Positions 39,546 through 51,896 of a DNA stretch of 64,000 nucleotides are shown here, piece by piece; within the stretch, counting starts at the first letter, position 1, and every line of letters starts with the position of its first letter. A model generated the notes under the pieces. It did not search any database. It was not told the origin of the DNA and was given only the letters and a program-made list of their open reading frames with translations. The position numbers and the translations under genes are program-made. The stretch spans positions 8,207,001 through 8,271,000 of the forward strand of contig OX335652.1 of the NCBI GenBank assembly GCA_946894095.1, given 5' to 3'. Source of the stretch: Incurvaria masculella. Taxonomy: Eukaryota; Arthropoda; Insecta; Lepidoptera; Incurvariidae.

Positions 39546-41680
39546 GTGTGAACCCTTTTATACAAAATTGCCATCTAAAATTACCAATACTATTGTTTTT
39601 AATTCGAATTTTAATATCAGCGTCCCTATTAAAAATCTATCTGCAAATCAAGTGGCAAGAACAGACCAGAGTAACTGCGAGTACGGTAACAGAGTACCAG
39701 CGGTGCCCGGGCACAGGGCGCAGAAATGATCAGACCAGTACCAAGTTGTGGGTGGTGCATGGCAGTAGCATGCATAAGGCCCAATGTTAGAAGCTCGCAC
39801 CGGGCCCATAAAATGCTAGGCCCACTGACTGCAAGGTAATAATAATGGTATTGTTAAATAAAATGATCCGGCCCTTTTATGAAACAATCCAATCAGTGGG
39901 CCAAACTTAAATTAATTTTCTAATATCTATCTACATATTGAAACCAAATGGCAGCAGCCATAAAAAAAGTAATTTGGATTTGCAAGTATCTTTTTATGTT
40001 CATAATCTATTTGTAAAACAATTTGAAACATTTCTATCTACATACTGTTAGGATCAAATAAACGTATCTACACATATAAACGAGACAGACTAGTTTTATT
40101 ACCAACATAGTTCCAGTCTGTTCGGCGGGACACAAATCAATATATATCATTGGAAAATTAATAGTCAATTTTAAAATTAACCACAGTAAGACAATCTGCA
40201 ACATCAATGTAATAAAATCAAACTTATCTGTACATACATACTCATATGTTTTATGCCTAACACAGGTGGGTCTGGGTCGTCATGACATCCCCATAATATA
40301 AACGACTGAAATTATTTATTTTACATTCACTCAACTCATCGTAATACGATAATTTGATGTGCTCGATTTAGTTGCATTAAAAATAACTTAACTCTTTGCC
40401 TCTGTACAAATCTGACTGTTTACATCATTACAATTTGGACTTTATAAAACTACTTTAATAAAATTATTTATGGGTTAGATAAGTAACCTTTTGAAAAGTT
40501 ATAAGAGCATTCTCGACAGCAAAACATTTTATATGAGATGCTTTTACTATGCAGCTAATCTAACAAAATATTTTTTTATAATAAACCCATGTTTGGATGA
40601 TTGTGGTGAGGGACGAAAGTTGCAAACTTAGAAAGTTGCGAAACCCCGCTTAGCTAAGTAACAGACCAGCAGATTTGCAGAATATTAAGTCTAACGAGCT
40701 TGTTGATTTTTAATCCATGGTCCATGAAACCTATTATGCTTATTAATGATCCAAAAACTGTCATCATAGCAGTTTTATGGACAGGCAAGACAGAGTATAA
40801 AGCACATTACAACCTGTACGAAATTTCAACGTGATGACCGATGTTACACACAGAATAGCAAGGCATATTACTTTAAAGTTGATTTATAAACTATTTTGTA
40901 TGGGGATAATCACTTACAAAGCCAACCTTAAATGTTTTTCATATAAATTCGTGAGATTTCCGAAACGTTCCTATCCAACGAAAAACATTTTTGACAACTT
41001 TCCAAGCTTTGGGCGACAGAACCTAAAATACTTCACTATGTAGTTAAATTATGTCGTAGTGCCAAGGGCGCCATTGCCTGTCAAAATTATTTGTTTGCGT
41101 TTGACACATTAACTTAGTTCGGGCAAAGATGGTTCCATCCCGCCCTTCACTGTCCGCTACAGAACGGAATGTGGCGGAACGGTTCAGAGCAACGTTCCAA
41201 CCTGAACGTCAAAACGAAAAAAGTGCAGAGATGAACGACACTCTGACATTACACAAACTAAAATCCTAATCTCATAAGGCAAACCCGCAAAACCGATTTC
41301 GCGAGCGATTTCTATCTAAATTCATTATAAAATCACTAAAGTTCCCATCAATATGGAATTAAAACTTGAAATAACGTATTGTAGGCGATAAGTTTAAGTG
41401 ACAGTTGACAGACCTTCCACCGGCCCTGCGTTCCACCTCGGAGAGGTGGAGTAAAAAGGATCGATTCCGAACCGTTCTATGGTCGGCGGAACTGTAATTT
41501 TGTTAGCTAAAGCGCTATTTCGTGCTCCTTGCACCAAATGGCTCCGAGCAGTCTGCTCGAACACAGCAATTAAATTTAAAGTGAACTGTCAAACATATAA
41601 ACACATTTTTGTGACAGGTGATGTCGCCCTCTCGATAGAGCTTGCTCGATAGCATTCGTAGTAGACAATATTCCTATTGA
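39546..41680. other. Long AT-rich intergenic, no recognised gene
   Basis: No open frame above about 100 codons and no motif. A GC-richer part (41130-41500) has repeated 'gaacg(gtt)c' words without clear structure. Confidence 0.35.
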
Positions 41681-41784
41681 CACACAATATTCCTCTTTTA
41701 ATTTGAGCTGGGCTCTACTACCCACACTCTCTCGACCAATAGGTTGTATAAACGAAAAGCCAATTAAAAGAGGAGTATTGTGTG
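41681..41784. repeat. Inverted repeat, 23-bp arms
   Basis: cacacaatattcctctttta-att (41681-41703) is inverted at 41762-41784 (aattaaaagaggagtattgt-gtg) with one mismatch. Loop about 58 bases. Possibly a small foldback element. Confidence 0.7.
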
Positions 41785-41949
41785 AAGGCTATACCCACAG
41801 AAGAGAGGAGGGGTGACATGTCATTAATGCGACACCATCGTATGGACAAAGTGTTCATATGATTATATGAGAAGATTGCCTCGCGTTGTATGCCAGTCCA
41901 AACATCGCCACTGTGTGCAAAATGTGCTCTTGAAATACGAAATACATAC

Positions 41950-42505
41950 GTACAATTTTTTTGTACACAGAACGCAATAAAGTATTGCACTTTAAGCCAC
42001 GAATCTATACTATTATAATGCGAAAATAACTCTTTTCTGCTGGGTTTTTAAGTGTAGCCGCTGCACCAATTTTGATCAATTTCGGTGCAGAGATAGTCTG
42101 GACCTTGGAGGACATAGGCTACCTTTTAAATTTAAACTCGAAGGGTGTGAAATATGGGATGAAAGTTTGTATGAGAAACTCATAAATATCCAGGAAATAA
42201 TATGTCCCAAGAACAGTCCAAAACCCGGCCAAGCCAGTTACCTCAGCTGGTTAATTATAAATGTTAAAATGTCATTGTAATTGCGGCAAAAACATTTTCA
42301 AAATCTAGGTTTATTGTTTTTGTTGTAATTAGTGATTAGAAGTTTTACACCGTTAGATGGGACTGTTAAATAAATAAATGTAAATAGTGTTCTAACAACA
42401 TCAACAAAGCTGAAATTCTGAAAAAGATTTTGCCGCAACTACTATGGCTATATTTCACATTTATGTTGAATTGCATACAATTTTGTATGGGTCGGAACAG
42501 CCTTA
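41950..42505. mobile_element. Palindromic 'TGTACACAGAACGC' MITE with Helitron-like insertion
   Basis: The left arm 'ttgtacacagaacgcaataa' and right arm ending 'tatgggtcggaacagcctta' belong to the same family as 43820-44185. The left and right parts are separated by 42004-42250; deleting that restores 'gccacgaattaattataaat', the uninterrupted text of the other copy. Confidence 0.7.
42004..42250 (+). mobile_element. Helitron-like non-autonomous element (247 bp)
   Basis: Begins TCTATACTATTATAATG (5' TC) and ends CCTCAGCTGG (3' CTRR), lying between A and T with no target duplication, as known for Helitrons. The empty site is in the window: 'gccacgaattaattacaa' on the minus strand around 44101-44120. 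A related 3' end occurs at 30722. A strong 3' hairpin is not obvious. Confidence 0.7.
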
Positions 42506-43819
42506 AGTTGGGTTGGTAGTTTAGAGAGCGGGTCTCATAGCAGGAGCGCTGATGACACATCTTCCTTTTTTTGATCTCAGGCTATACCCCACATCAGAGG
42601 ATGAGATATATGTATGTATGTGAAGTAGATAATATTCTAACACAGAATTCTAAAGGTGTTGAAAAATCATACATATTTAATAACATTTAATATTTACAAA
42701 CAATTGACACAAAAAAGTAATGGCACAATCAGGCCAAAATAACTACTGTTGTCATTACCAATTTGTCAAGATCTTTTTTACATTATATTAATTCTAAATT
42801 AAATATTGTAATATCTACACACTGCTTTAATTTTACGTATATTGTGGAATTATTTTTTGTAGCCTTGTATGATATCTGTTTGGCACACATTTTTTAAATA
42901 TATTTTGTTAACTGTATTATAACGAACCCCGGCCAGCCGATTTGTCTAAACCTAAATAAAGTATTGAAACCAATGGAGAATGTTTAATATACATAGAATG
43001 CACGCGCACAGCAGTATTTACTGAAGTGGCGGGTTAGTGGGACTCTACTGTATTTTATTTAGTCACCAAAATATGATTATTCCTAATAGACACATGGAAG
43101 GTAACCATTCCAATTGAGGTCATACTCACCCCTAAAGAAGCATAGAACCTGCTAATGGTGAGCTATAAAACCAAATTATGCCTTAAACTGTCATAATAAA
43201 TAGAATGCCTCACACAAATTGTTATGTGCTGCCAAGTTTCTGTTAGAATCATTTTGATAATAATCATTTGACATTTCACACTGGCCGTAAGTCAAACAAT
43301 TGTATACATTTTGTGTATGATATCACATGTACCAATGTAATGTTTTTAAGATTGAAATGTTTTTCATATCGTAACATCACCGCTATATTCGCTTTAATGA
43401 TTTCTATCTATATTTGAAAAAATATCGACGTGCCGGACAGTTTGTGGTTTACAGCGAAGGCCTTCACTGAGGCATAGAAAAACTAGAGAGTTGATACAAA
43501 ATTGCCCTCCCCCACAACGTCAAATACTTCGCAGTGTCCGCAGGTTGGTGGTTAGTTTTCAGTACAACTCACCAACACAACCTCAAATGCAACGTGCTCC
43601 GGGATCTTTGTGCCAATTTCTAGGTCAATCATACAAATCTCTATTGTGTGTCATGAATACATCAAGCGCCAAATATAAATGAGGGTCAAAAGTCCAATCG
43701 CTCGTAGAAACATGGAGCAGGCAACGGACTTTGGATACAAACCTACACCTGGTGGACTGTACGAGTACATACACATACAATTGAATTACAGAGAAGTATG
43801 ATAGTTTTTGGAAATCATC
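42506..43819. other. AT-rich intergenic, no recognised gene
   Basis: No coding or RNA signal; only short open frames with no motif. Confidence 0.35.
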
Positions 43820-44185
43820 TTGCTAAGTCTTATCCAACCCTTACAAAGTAGTTTGTACAAATAACGCAAAATTAAGGCCTATTAAGCCACAAATTCATTA
43901 CAAATGTTAAATAGAGCCATAATAGTTGTGGCAAGAACATTTTCAGAATTGTAGCAGAACCGATATACGGTTCTGCTACAATTTTTATTTAATAGTGCCA
44001 TCTAACGGTGTAACATTTGTAATCCCTAATTGTAACAAATTCATTAAACCCGAACTTGTGAAAATGTTTTCGCCGCAACTACTATGGCTACATTTAACAT
44101 TTGTAATTAATTCGTGGCTCGAAGTGTAATACTTTATGCGTTCTGTGTACGATAAACTTTGTATGGGTCGGAACACCCTTAACGT
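43820..44185. mobile_element. Palindromic 'TGTACACAGAACGC' MITE, uninterrupted copy
   Basis: The arms 'aagccacaaattcattacaa' and 'ttgtaattaattcgtggctc' are inverted, as are 'agagccataatagttgtggc' and 'cgccgcaactactatggcta'. The centre contains a perfect 15-bp hairpin (43948-43982). Confidence 0.7.
43948..43982. repeat. Perfect 15-bp hairpin
   Basis: attgtagcagaaccg, loop atata, cggttctgctacaat. It is the apex of the palindromic MITE around it, not a terminator. Confidence 0.85.
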
Positions 44186-44447
44186 GATAATCTAGACCCT
44201 AAGTAGATTGGACACTCCACCTCTCATTGCAATTACAAATATTGAAGTGTCTCACAGCCACTCTTCTTTCTGTACTAAAAGATATTGTGCGACGTGCACA
44301 ACGACAGCCCATCCCATTCACTTGTGAACTAGTGTAACATATTGGAGGACTACCAGATATATATGCGAAACTTTGGAGTAGGACCAAGTAGGAAGACAGA
44401 CGGCGGCGTCGCGGTACGGTGGGGGGGGGGGGGGGCGCTGGCTTCTT
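44186..44447. other. 3' flank of the DCN1-like gene, with a G15 run
   Basis: This should hold the 3' UTR of the minus-strand gene. It includes a run of 15 G at 44421-44435 just beyond the stop codon (a C15 run in the transcript). No clear AATAAA was placed. Confidence 0.4.
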
Positions 44448-47400
44448 TCAGCTGCTGGTCATCACTGCGTCGGTGTCGCGAGCTCGCTCCGCCCGCAGCC
44501 ATTCCACAAATTCGTCGAGCATGACGGGCCCTGCGGAGCCGAAAGAAAGTGTTTGCAGAAAAGTGCTTGTTAAGCAAAGTAATAATAAAAATGAATGCTT
44601 TTTGGATATGGTCGTTCTAAGGTCTTCTGGGGTCTTAGGGACGCCTGACAAAAACTTTCGTGGAGTATTGCTCGCATTTGCGGGATGGCTCAGCTCAGCA
44701 CCTACTTGGCTCCCTGAACTCGATACAGCGTCGGGCCGTGCGTCTCGTCGACGACCCAAAAGTGTCTTTGAATTTAGAGACCCTAAAAATCTGAATCAAC
44801 TCTAAGCCCTTTATCTATGGGATCGGTCAACTGTGGAATCCACTCCCTGTTGATTAATTTCCTCCAAAGTGTAGCCTGGGCTGCTTCAATTATGGTGTGA
44901 AGAAGCACCTGACCGGCCGGCATGGTTTTCGCAGCCCCCTTAAAAATTCCTTATGCCACCCTTTACATAAAAAAAAATATCTCACCTCAATGACTCACCG
45001 GCCTGTTCACCTGGTGAGTAAATTTACCATGGTAATCCCCAGTCCTATTAACAATAATAATAATCAAGATATAAGAGGAGATCACAACCGCTATGGCCGG
45101 TGTGTCCGGCGTGTCAGTACTCACAGGCGCCGTCGGCGTCGTAGTTGGCGAGGCGCTGGTCGAGCGTGCGCGACAGCTCGAGTATGTTGCACCACTGGTC
45201 GCGGTTGACGACGCGGTAGCGCCGCTCGCGCTCGAGGAACGCGCAGAGCGGCGCGCGCAGCGGCCAGCGCGGCAGCAGCACCGCGAGCAGGTCGCGCGCG
45301 CACCCCGTCTCCAGCGAGCGCTGGTCCTTGTCCTGCAATGCCGAGGTGACCTCGTCCTCATTCACGCGGGCACAGAAACGGAAAGGGATGGACTGCTAAC
45401 GTCATACCCATAGATAAAACCGGCCAAGTGCTAGTCGGACTCGCACACAAAGGTTCTGGTAGTAAAGGTAGGAAGGTAAGTAGTAAAGGTTCTTGAAAGA
45501 TTTAATACAAAAAATCTAGTTTTTTAGGGTTCCGTACCCAAAGGGTGCCAACGGAACCCTGTTACTAAGCCTCCGCTGTCCATCTGTCCGACCGTCCGTC
45601 ACAGGGCTGTATCTCATAAACCGACGCAGGTCGGCAGCTAAAATTTTCAGAGTGTGTGTTTATTTTACTGCTATAACAATTAGGTAAAATTTAAAAATAA
45701 TAAAAATTACACAACGTCCCCCACGATGGTGCCATCGACAACATGTGTTGAACGTACCTGTATATTTAAATGTATTCGTATGTGTGCCGCGACCGCCTCA
45801 ACTTAAATCAAACGAGCTATATCTGTGACACAGAATGATTTAATTTATGAAATAATATAGTTAAAAACTCACCCTAGCAAAATCATATGAATATCGGTAG
45901 ATGGCTTTGAAGACATTCGGATCATTGAGAAGACTACGTAGATAATCTAACTTGTTTTGTAGTTTTATAACACTATCACACTGAACTTCTGTTAAACCTG
46001 AAACATTTAATGTATGCATTACTATTAAGCATGCCCTTTTAAATATGATTCACCATTTTTAAATGTCATAGTAAACAGCTTTATACATCAAGTAGAGATA
46101 GAAAGATGAAACATTTTAGAATGATGAGAGCCCCTAAGTCAGACTTCTAACCGAAATTGGCGTTTACGGAACATCAAAGTTAAGTAAGAACATCAAATCC
46201 CATAGAAATTTTACTACTCATTCTGTGGTATTACTTCTTCAACCTGTCAAAACTCGGGCTACCAAATTTCGGCGACCAAGAGTCGGCGTAAACGCCAATG
46301 TTGACATATTTATGGCAACAATGAGTAAGCTGTCAAATCAAACTCAGACTGATGTTAGTTCGTTTAACACCCACTGCACGCTCTCTACAATTCTCCATAG
46401 ATTTGAAAACGCCAGTCGATCGGTTTGGCGTAAACGCTAATTTAAGTGAAAAGTCGATCTCGGGGCTCTGTAAGCCGATTGCGAGTTACACATCTCACTA
46501 AATCACTTCCATAACCTATTTCGCTAGCTTACACCAATAGAGCAAATGATGGAAATACTTAATCGCCTGTCCATAGATTTTAAAATCTGTGTAGAAATAT
46601 TAAATAATATAAATGTGTTGAAAATATGTATTACAGAAATATAAAACTCTATGGACGGTATTTTTTTTAAAACAAGGTAATATGACTAAAAACTCGAAGA
46701 ACAAGTTCTAAAAAATATTATGACCAATATAAGAAAGTGAGTAGTTTTACCTGTGGCAATAAACACATTAAAATGCCTACCAACTGTAAATTCCGACAGT
46801 ATGATAGAAATATAAAAAAAAAATACAGACGATGATAACATGAATATCTATTATGTGCACGAACAAACCTTTTAACCACTCCTCCTGTGTGAAGTATCCC
46901 ATCTGTTTGGCGCCCATCTTGTATGCAATTACAAGCATCACAACATTTTCCGGTTCAACGCCGAGGTCGTCGCAGAACTTCTCCATGCCTTCCGGACCTG
47001 AACACACACAACCCTGTCACAATTCTGTATATCTGTGTACATTCTGTATACACAATGACTAGGTTTTATTTTTTATGTTCGACTTTTAAATAATCCAGCT
47101 GTTTTTTTATTGGCAACTTCATAAAATTAAATTTTACAGTGGCCAGAAGACTAAAGGCTTTCCCTGACTTGTCGATGCGGGAACGGCGCAGCATCGATAC
47201 CCTCGGATCCAGAAATACTTACTATAATTAACTTTTTTTAATGTAACTGGACTTGGTTGGCTAATACAATACCACCTGATATAAACCAGGACCTACCCAG
47301 GACTGCCAGGACCTTCCCTTATGAGCATGTTTATAAATGAAACGGATGGAAAGTATACCATACATATACATACACAAGTAGACCATACATTTACATGGAT

Positions 47401-49556
47401 TCTGAATCATGGAACATCTCGCATTTGTGAAGAAATTGAATTATCTAACTCAGAAAGAAAAGGAAAAGGGTGCATGAACGGAGCAGGGATCAATCGATGA
47501 CCTCTGGCATATAAGGCAAGTCAACTCTACCCTGAGCTATGACCCATTTAAAATACACCCGTATAATCAACCGTGAAGTAAAGATACATTGATTTATCAA
47601 TGCGTTATCAGGAGGCATTCAAGAAGGGGACTGCAGAAGAATTCTCAGAGAAGGGGGAATTAGTAAATTGGCATGCTGGTTCGAGTCCAAACTTTATAAA
47701 GCCATTATTTTTTATAGGCTTCTTTAATTATTAGGACCTTTGCTTCACATAAATAAAAAAAGGGACATGCTTGGAAGGAAAAAGTATATTTTAGTTAAAA
47801 TAAATTTATTGCAATAAAAATTACCTAGGACGTCAGGTTCTTCTATAGTTGTATACTCCTTAAACCATGTCAGGCATCGCTTCACACTGAAACTAACTTC
47901 TTCAGTCTTGGAGTGTCGCCGCGAACTGCAAAGAGTAACGAGAGCCCGTATGTCACTATCATAAATTCTGCGTAATAATTCAAATATAATGTAATGAATT
48001 ACAGTAAAAGGTGACATTTCAACTGTGTTGTAATCGTAATGTCTCTACCTATCTTTACAGAAGAACTTAACGGCAAAGCACAGTAAATTGATTTCACTGC
48101 AGCAAGCATTTCTTGCTCAGCGCTTAAATTAGGTAACTGGGTTATTCATGCAATGCTGACATGTTATTAGGTACATGTAGGTTTACTCAAATTGTGCTGT
48201 ATCATTATGCCTGATACGATGTTTTAGAAAATCGGCCTTATTTTTATGAATTGTGGTTGCGGTGGTTTTTTTATTTGTGGTTACATCTTGTCTGTTCTCA
48301 GACCACATTTCAGTCAATTTTCGGTTCACCGTGAAGATTTTTCAATTTTATTATGTATATGTTTCTTTGAAGTATCTACATGTTTAGTTCACTAATAAAA
48401 AGCCGTATTCAGAGTGGGCGGACTAACTTTAATACGCCGGACGAAACCAGTTTTTGTATGGTTAGTCCGGTGATAATCTCTTACTAAGTTTTGATAGGTT
48501 CTCTCTGAATACGACTGTAAGGGTTGAGCGCACGAAAGAACATCAATGTCAATAACACCTAATCAGTTAAAATTTGCATTACACAATGCAGATTTTTACC
48601 GCTATTCGTAGTCATTCCAGACATTGATTCCCGAAGGCTACTCGCTTTCAATGCTTTCAAATTTTACAATTACAAGACAAACTTTGCCATTGATAGACGG
48701 CAATGCTTTTTATTTTCTCGGTGCTGATAAGAGTAATCTCTGGTGTACCAACAGTGAATAGCATAGCAAAATATTGGATGTTAGTAGCGTTGCCTCCGAG
48801 ATCAAATGTTTTTCTTTTTTTGCACAAAAAGTTGATATTCGTCAACTGTCTTTGTTTAGTTATTTAGTAGAAAACGGAAATTATCTGAGCTGTTATTGAG
48901 AGTTACTAAACATTTATTTACTATGTTTTGAAAATTTACGGTTTACCGGTGTGCAATGCCGTGCTTGGCCGACATGTTTCGCCTCTAACGACTGAAGCAT
49001 CGACAGGGCCACTTCGTTGCCCCAGAGTTACGTCTGACAGCCCGGCACATGTCGGCCAAGCACGGCATTGAAAACGAGAAAACCGTAAGTTTTCAAAACA
49101 TTATGCACAGCGACTGTGTAAATCTAAGACAATTTTTTACCGATTGCTTTGAGGGACTATTTGTGTTTGACGCTCTATCTTAAATATGTTTCGTACAACT
49201 CATTTTCGGATGATGGACAATTAATTGTTACATCATCGTTCAATGTAATCAGGGGTAAGGATTTTGAAGAAATTTCTCCTTAAAACGTCCACATTTTCCT
49301 GCACACTCCCTTGAAGGCATTTGTCCCCAATACGCCAAAATTTTCCTACATTTTTGTCATTTATTAGCGCTAGAAACTAGACTGGTCCTGACGCATGACG
49401 CGTACTCTGTGAATTTACAGTGTCATGTACGGCATACCTCGCGTTGCGGGACCTCTTGTGGTGACGTGCATCCTCGTCCAGCAGCAGAGAGGTGGCGGGC
49501 GCGGGCGCGGCCGGCGCATGCAGCGAGCTGCGCGTGCGCTTACTGCAGCGGGGCAT
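44448..49556 (-). CDS. DCN1-like protein (DCUN1D4/5 type), six exons
   Basis: Co-E3 scaffold that promotes NEDD8 transfer to cullins. Minus-strand exons: 49556-49438, 47925-47825, 46997-46869, 45997-45873, 45332-45125 and 44530-44448. All introns are GT-AG and phases join to 765 nt (254 residues). The N-terminus is short, basic and Ala-rich ([24 protein letters not shown]-like) with no UBA domain, as in DCUN1D4/5. The PONY/Cul-binding domain follows: [94 protein letters not shown]. Exons 1 and 5 are very GC-rich. I start at ATG 49556 because the longer frame upstream begins with GTG, not ATG. Introns carry several repeats. I give no symbol because 4 versus 5 cannot be decided. Confidence 0.93.
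44640..44945 (+). pseudogene. LINE ORF2 C-terminal remnant in an intron
   Basis: The frame reads [16 protein letters not shown], then LNLETLK, a frameshift, and [10 protein letters not shown] near the end. It is the same family as 22059-22500 but antisense to the DCN1-like gene and lying in its last intron. About 100 codons of the LINE C-terminus, broken. Confidence 0.6.
45415..45730. mobile_element. 'CCGGCCAAGTGCGAG' repeat, chimeric copy 8
   Basis: Begins in plus orientation ('aaaaccggccaagtgctagt'), then at about 45523 switches to the minus orientation of the 3' part ('tttttagggttccgtaccca' to 'caattaggtaaaat'). Two opposed fragments are joined; inversion or nested insertion. Confidence 0.65.
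46128..46468. mobile_element. Palindromic 'CACCTAAATTGGCG' MITE, copy 6 (diverged)
   Basis: Ends 'gagagcccctaagtcagact' and 'agtcgatctcggggctct'. Inner 'gaaaacgccagtcgatcggt' arm present. Located in an intron of the DCN1-like gene. Confidence 0.75.
47231..47545 (-). mobile_element. tRNA-derived SINE, complete, in an intron
   Basis: On the minus strand the head reads 'gggtcatagctcagggtaga' (A-box region) and 'gaggtcatcgattgatccct' (B-box region). The body 'ttctttctgagttagataat' then 'catgattcagaatccatgta' and the tail 'cctggcagtcctgggtagg' and 'tagccaaccaagtccagtta' plus A-run follow. It shares its tail with the 5S-headed SINEs. Confidence 0.75.
48402..48516. mobile_element. Short MITE with GCCGTATTCAGAG ends, copy 1
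   Basis: A 115-bp element with ends gccgtattcagag and ctctgaatacgac. The interior 'ggactaactttaatacgccg', 'tttgtatggttagtccggtg' and 'ttactaagttttgataggtt' is shared, inverted, with 51773-51896. Confidence 0.75.
48923..49102. mobile_element. Foldback element with 24-bp perfect arm, in intron 1
   Basis: caatgccgtgcttggccgac-atgt (48954-48977) is perfectly inverted at 49047-49070. The outer arms 'atgttttgaaaatttacggt' and 'accgtaagttttcaaaacat' pair as well. The loop is about 70 bases. The transcript of the DCN1-like gene would carry this as a hairpin. Confidence 0.8.
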
Positions 49557-49729
49557 CGCACGCTCTCCCCCACCCAACGCGCCGCCCACCTGCACACATG
49601 ACGCGTTCTCACTCGCCCGTCACCAGTCATGCAAGATTATTAGCTAATGCCTACGCAATACCAAAAATATTTGTTGTGTTCACATTCATTTATTTCATTC
49701 GCACATGCGCTGGTTCAGTGACAGACTAT

Positions 49730-50047
49730 AAAAAACCGGACAATTGCGAGTCGGACTCGCACACGAAGGGTTCCGTCCCATCGTACAAGATTTAACACAA
49801 AAAATCACAGTTTTTATATGGGTTTGATTTTTCACCCCCTTTGATTTTTATTATTTTTTAATTTTACCTATTTGTTGTTATAGCGGCAAAATAAATACAT
49901 ACCTACTCTGTGAAAATTTCAGCTGCCTACCTATTACGGTTCATGAGATACAACCCTGTGACAGATGGATGGACGGACGGATGGACGGATGGACAGCGGA
50001 AGCTTTCACCCTTCCGTTTTCACCCTTTGTGTACGGAATCCTAAAAA
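49730..50047 (+). mobile_element. 'CCGGCCAAGTGCGAG' repeat, copy 9
   Basis: Starts 'aaaaaccggacaattgcgag' then 'tcggactcgcacacgaaggg' and ends 'gtacggaatcctaaaa'. The tetranucleotide array is degraded to GACG/GATG units. Located just upstream of the DCN1-like gene start. Confidence 0.75.
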
Positions 50048-51772
50048 CCAACAAGAAACTTAACTGAGTAATTTTGCCACAAACCAGTGCACTCAGTAGT
50101 TTTAAAACCTGTTATGCAAACATCAGCTTATAGCTGCTAGTGTTATATACCAAATAATAAATATTACCACATACATGTACAGAGGACATCACCCTCGGTG
50201 CCACAGCTGGCGTTGGCATTTACAAGGAAAGTGTTTGTGGGTCAAAGTCATACTCGTGGCGTCTAGGCTGATGCTGTTTGTACTTGATATATGAGTACCA
50301 CTCTACCCACAACCCTGTATTGGGCTCCATATTGTAGTAATGATAGAGGCTTTCCAAGATTCCTGAAGCCTAGTGGTAATACCTGGTGTGTCAAGGGACA
50401 GACATTGTTTGATAACCAGATTGTCAAGAATTTCAGTTCAGTCAGCGTGTCTCCGTCCACTACTTGACATACGCCTTTCCAATTTTTCTCCTGTCCACTG
50501 CTTTCCGCCGACGCAATTGATGTTGTCGTCCGACCTGGCGGTTGGTATTCCCACACTCAGTTTTCCTGTCCACGTCTGCCAGTGTATGACATGGTCAAGA
50601 ATATTGGCCACCAATAGTTCAGAACCCATGTCCCCTTTTCTTACTAATTGGTAGGTTTACCGTCTCAAATCAAGATTAAAGGAAATGTGCCACCTAGCAT
50701 TCCTACGAGACCAGCTGTCACCAAATTTCCAAAAAAACACCAACCAAAGTGTATAGTCGCATTCAAAGGTCGAGAATCACATCGCAGAGCGATAGCTATT
50801 AAGTGATTCCCATGAAGTGCTTGCATCAAGCGGAGGTAACGCAAGAAGAGGGTGTTGCGGCCGCCTGACCCAATCAACAAAGACAAAAGGTAAAGACATA
50901 CCTAGACTATAGAGACGTACGTATAGCGACGAAATTCCTCCCGCCAACCTACCCCTAATGGCAACCAGATGTGATGACTGGCCACGAGGAGACGCCGTAG
51001 GGGTAGAGAGGCGGGGGCCCGCGTATTGAAGAACCGATAGTCACGACCGACGACTCCACAGAGGCAGCCGAGAACCGAGCTCTGTGCAATCTATTGTTTT
51101 CGTTTTGTCATTTTAATATTGTTTGTGTCATTTTTTTTAATAATAAATTCATCTAATCTCCAGACTGTCTGTTTTGCTTCCACGGGTCCGTAACAGAGGG
51201 CATCACACCGCCAAATCAGGTTGCGGTAGGACACCATGCCTGAAGAGCGGACAGTGGGTAAGGGCCCAGCGCACAAAACCAACCCAGCCATAGGGTTCTA
51301 ATGGATTTATGTCGTTTATTTAGTCTTTATCATGCGGCGGCGGCGGCGCCTACATCACATTTCTCCTACCTTTTCTCTTTTGTGGTTTGATGGTCAGTAC
51401 CATGCTAGGTGGCTGGAACCAGTTCAATGAAGTTTTGCTCAAATAAAGACAAGGTTTCTTATACTTCGGGATTGATTGTGAACCTCTTGCATCAGTACAG
51501 CAGCTGTGACATTAGTCATTCATGTTAAAGTATTTTAAAAAATAATTCAGCACACTTACAATAGGCGGCAGGTTGGTTATAAAGTTGGAGAAGATGAAAC
51601 GGTTAGGGTCTCCTATTGTAACGGCTGGGGTACACCACAGGGCCTACACCACAGCTTCGCTCAGCACACAAGGGATTGGGCTGCCGCAACACCTGTAATT
51701 GTGCATTATTAAATGGTGAGCCGAAGTAGAATCAGTTGTAGAACTAGCCGTAATTATGTCTAAATACTAGCT
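50048..51772. other. Intergenic, unassigned repeats
   Basis: 50208-50283 is shared with 30226-30305. A GC-richer segment (50935-51295) with AT-rich centre, TTAATAATAAAT and flanking GC blocks might be an LTR-like remnant, but no paired copy or primer-binding site was seen. A short (GCG)n run lies at about 51334-51348. No gene recognised. Confidence 0.35.
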
Positions 51773-51896
51773 GCCGTATTCAGAGAAAACCTGTCAAAAC
51801 TTAGTACGAGATTAGCACCGGACTAATCATACAAGAACCGGTTTAGTCCGACCTTAATACGCGTACTAAAGTTAATCCACACACTCTGAATACGAC
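51773..51896. mobile_element. Short MITE with GCCGTATTCAGAG ends, copy 2 (inverted)
   Basis: The same family as 48402-48516 in opposite orientation: 'gccgtattcagagaaaacct', 'gtcaaaacttagtacgagat', 'ggactaatcatacaagaacc' and 'ctctgaatacgac'. Confidence 0.75.

Noticed and set aside
43948..43982. Transcription terminator hairpin
   Set aside because: It is the apex of a palindromic MITE in a eukaryotic intergenic region; no adjoining gene or T-run.
45093..45413. Plus-strand 106-codon frame and alternative minus frames at 45.1-45.4 kb
   Set aside because: Shadows of the GC-rich fifth exon of the DCN1-like gene.
50935..51295. Solo LTR of a retrovirus-like element
   Set aside because: Only composition suggests it. 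No paired copy, TG...CA ends or primer-binding site could be shown.
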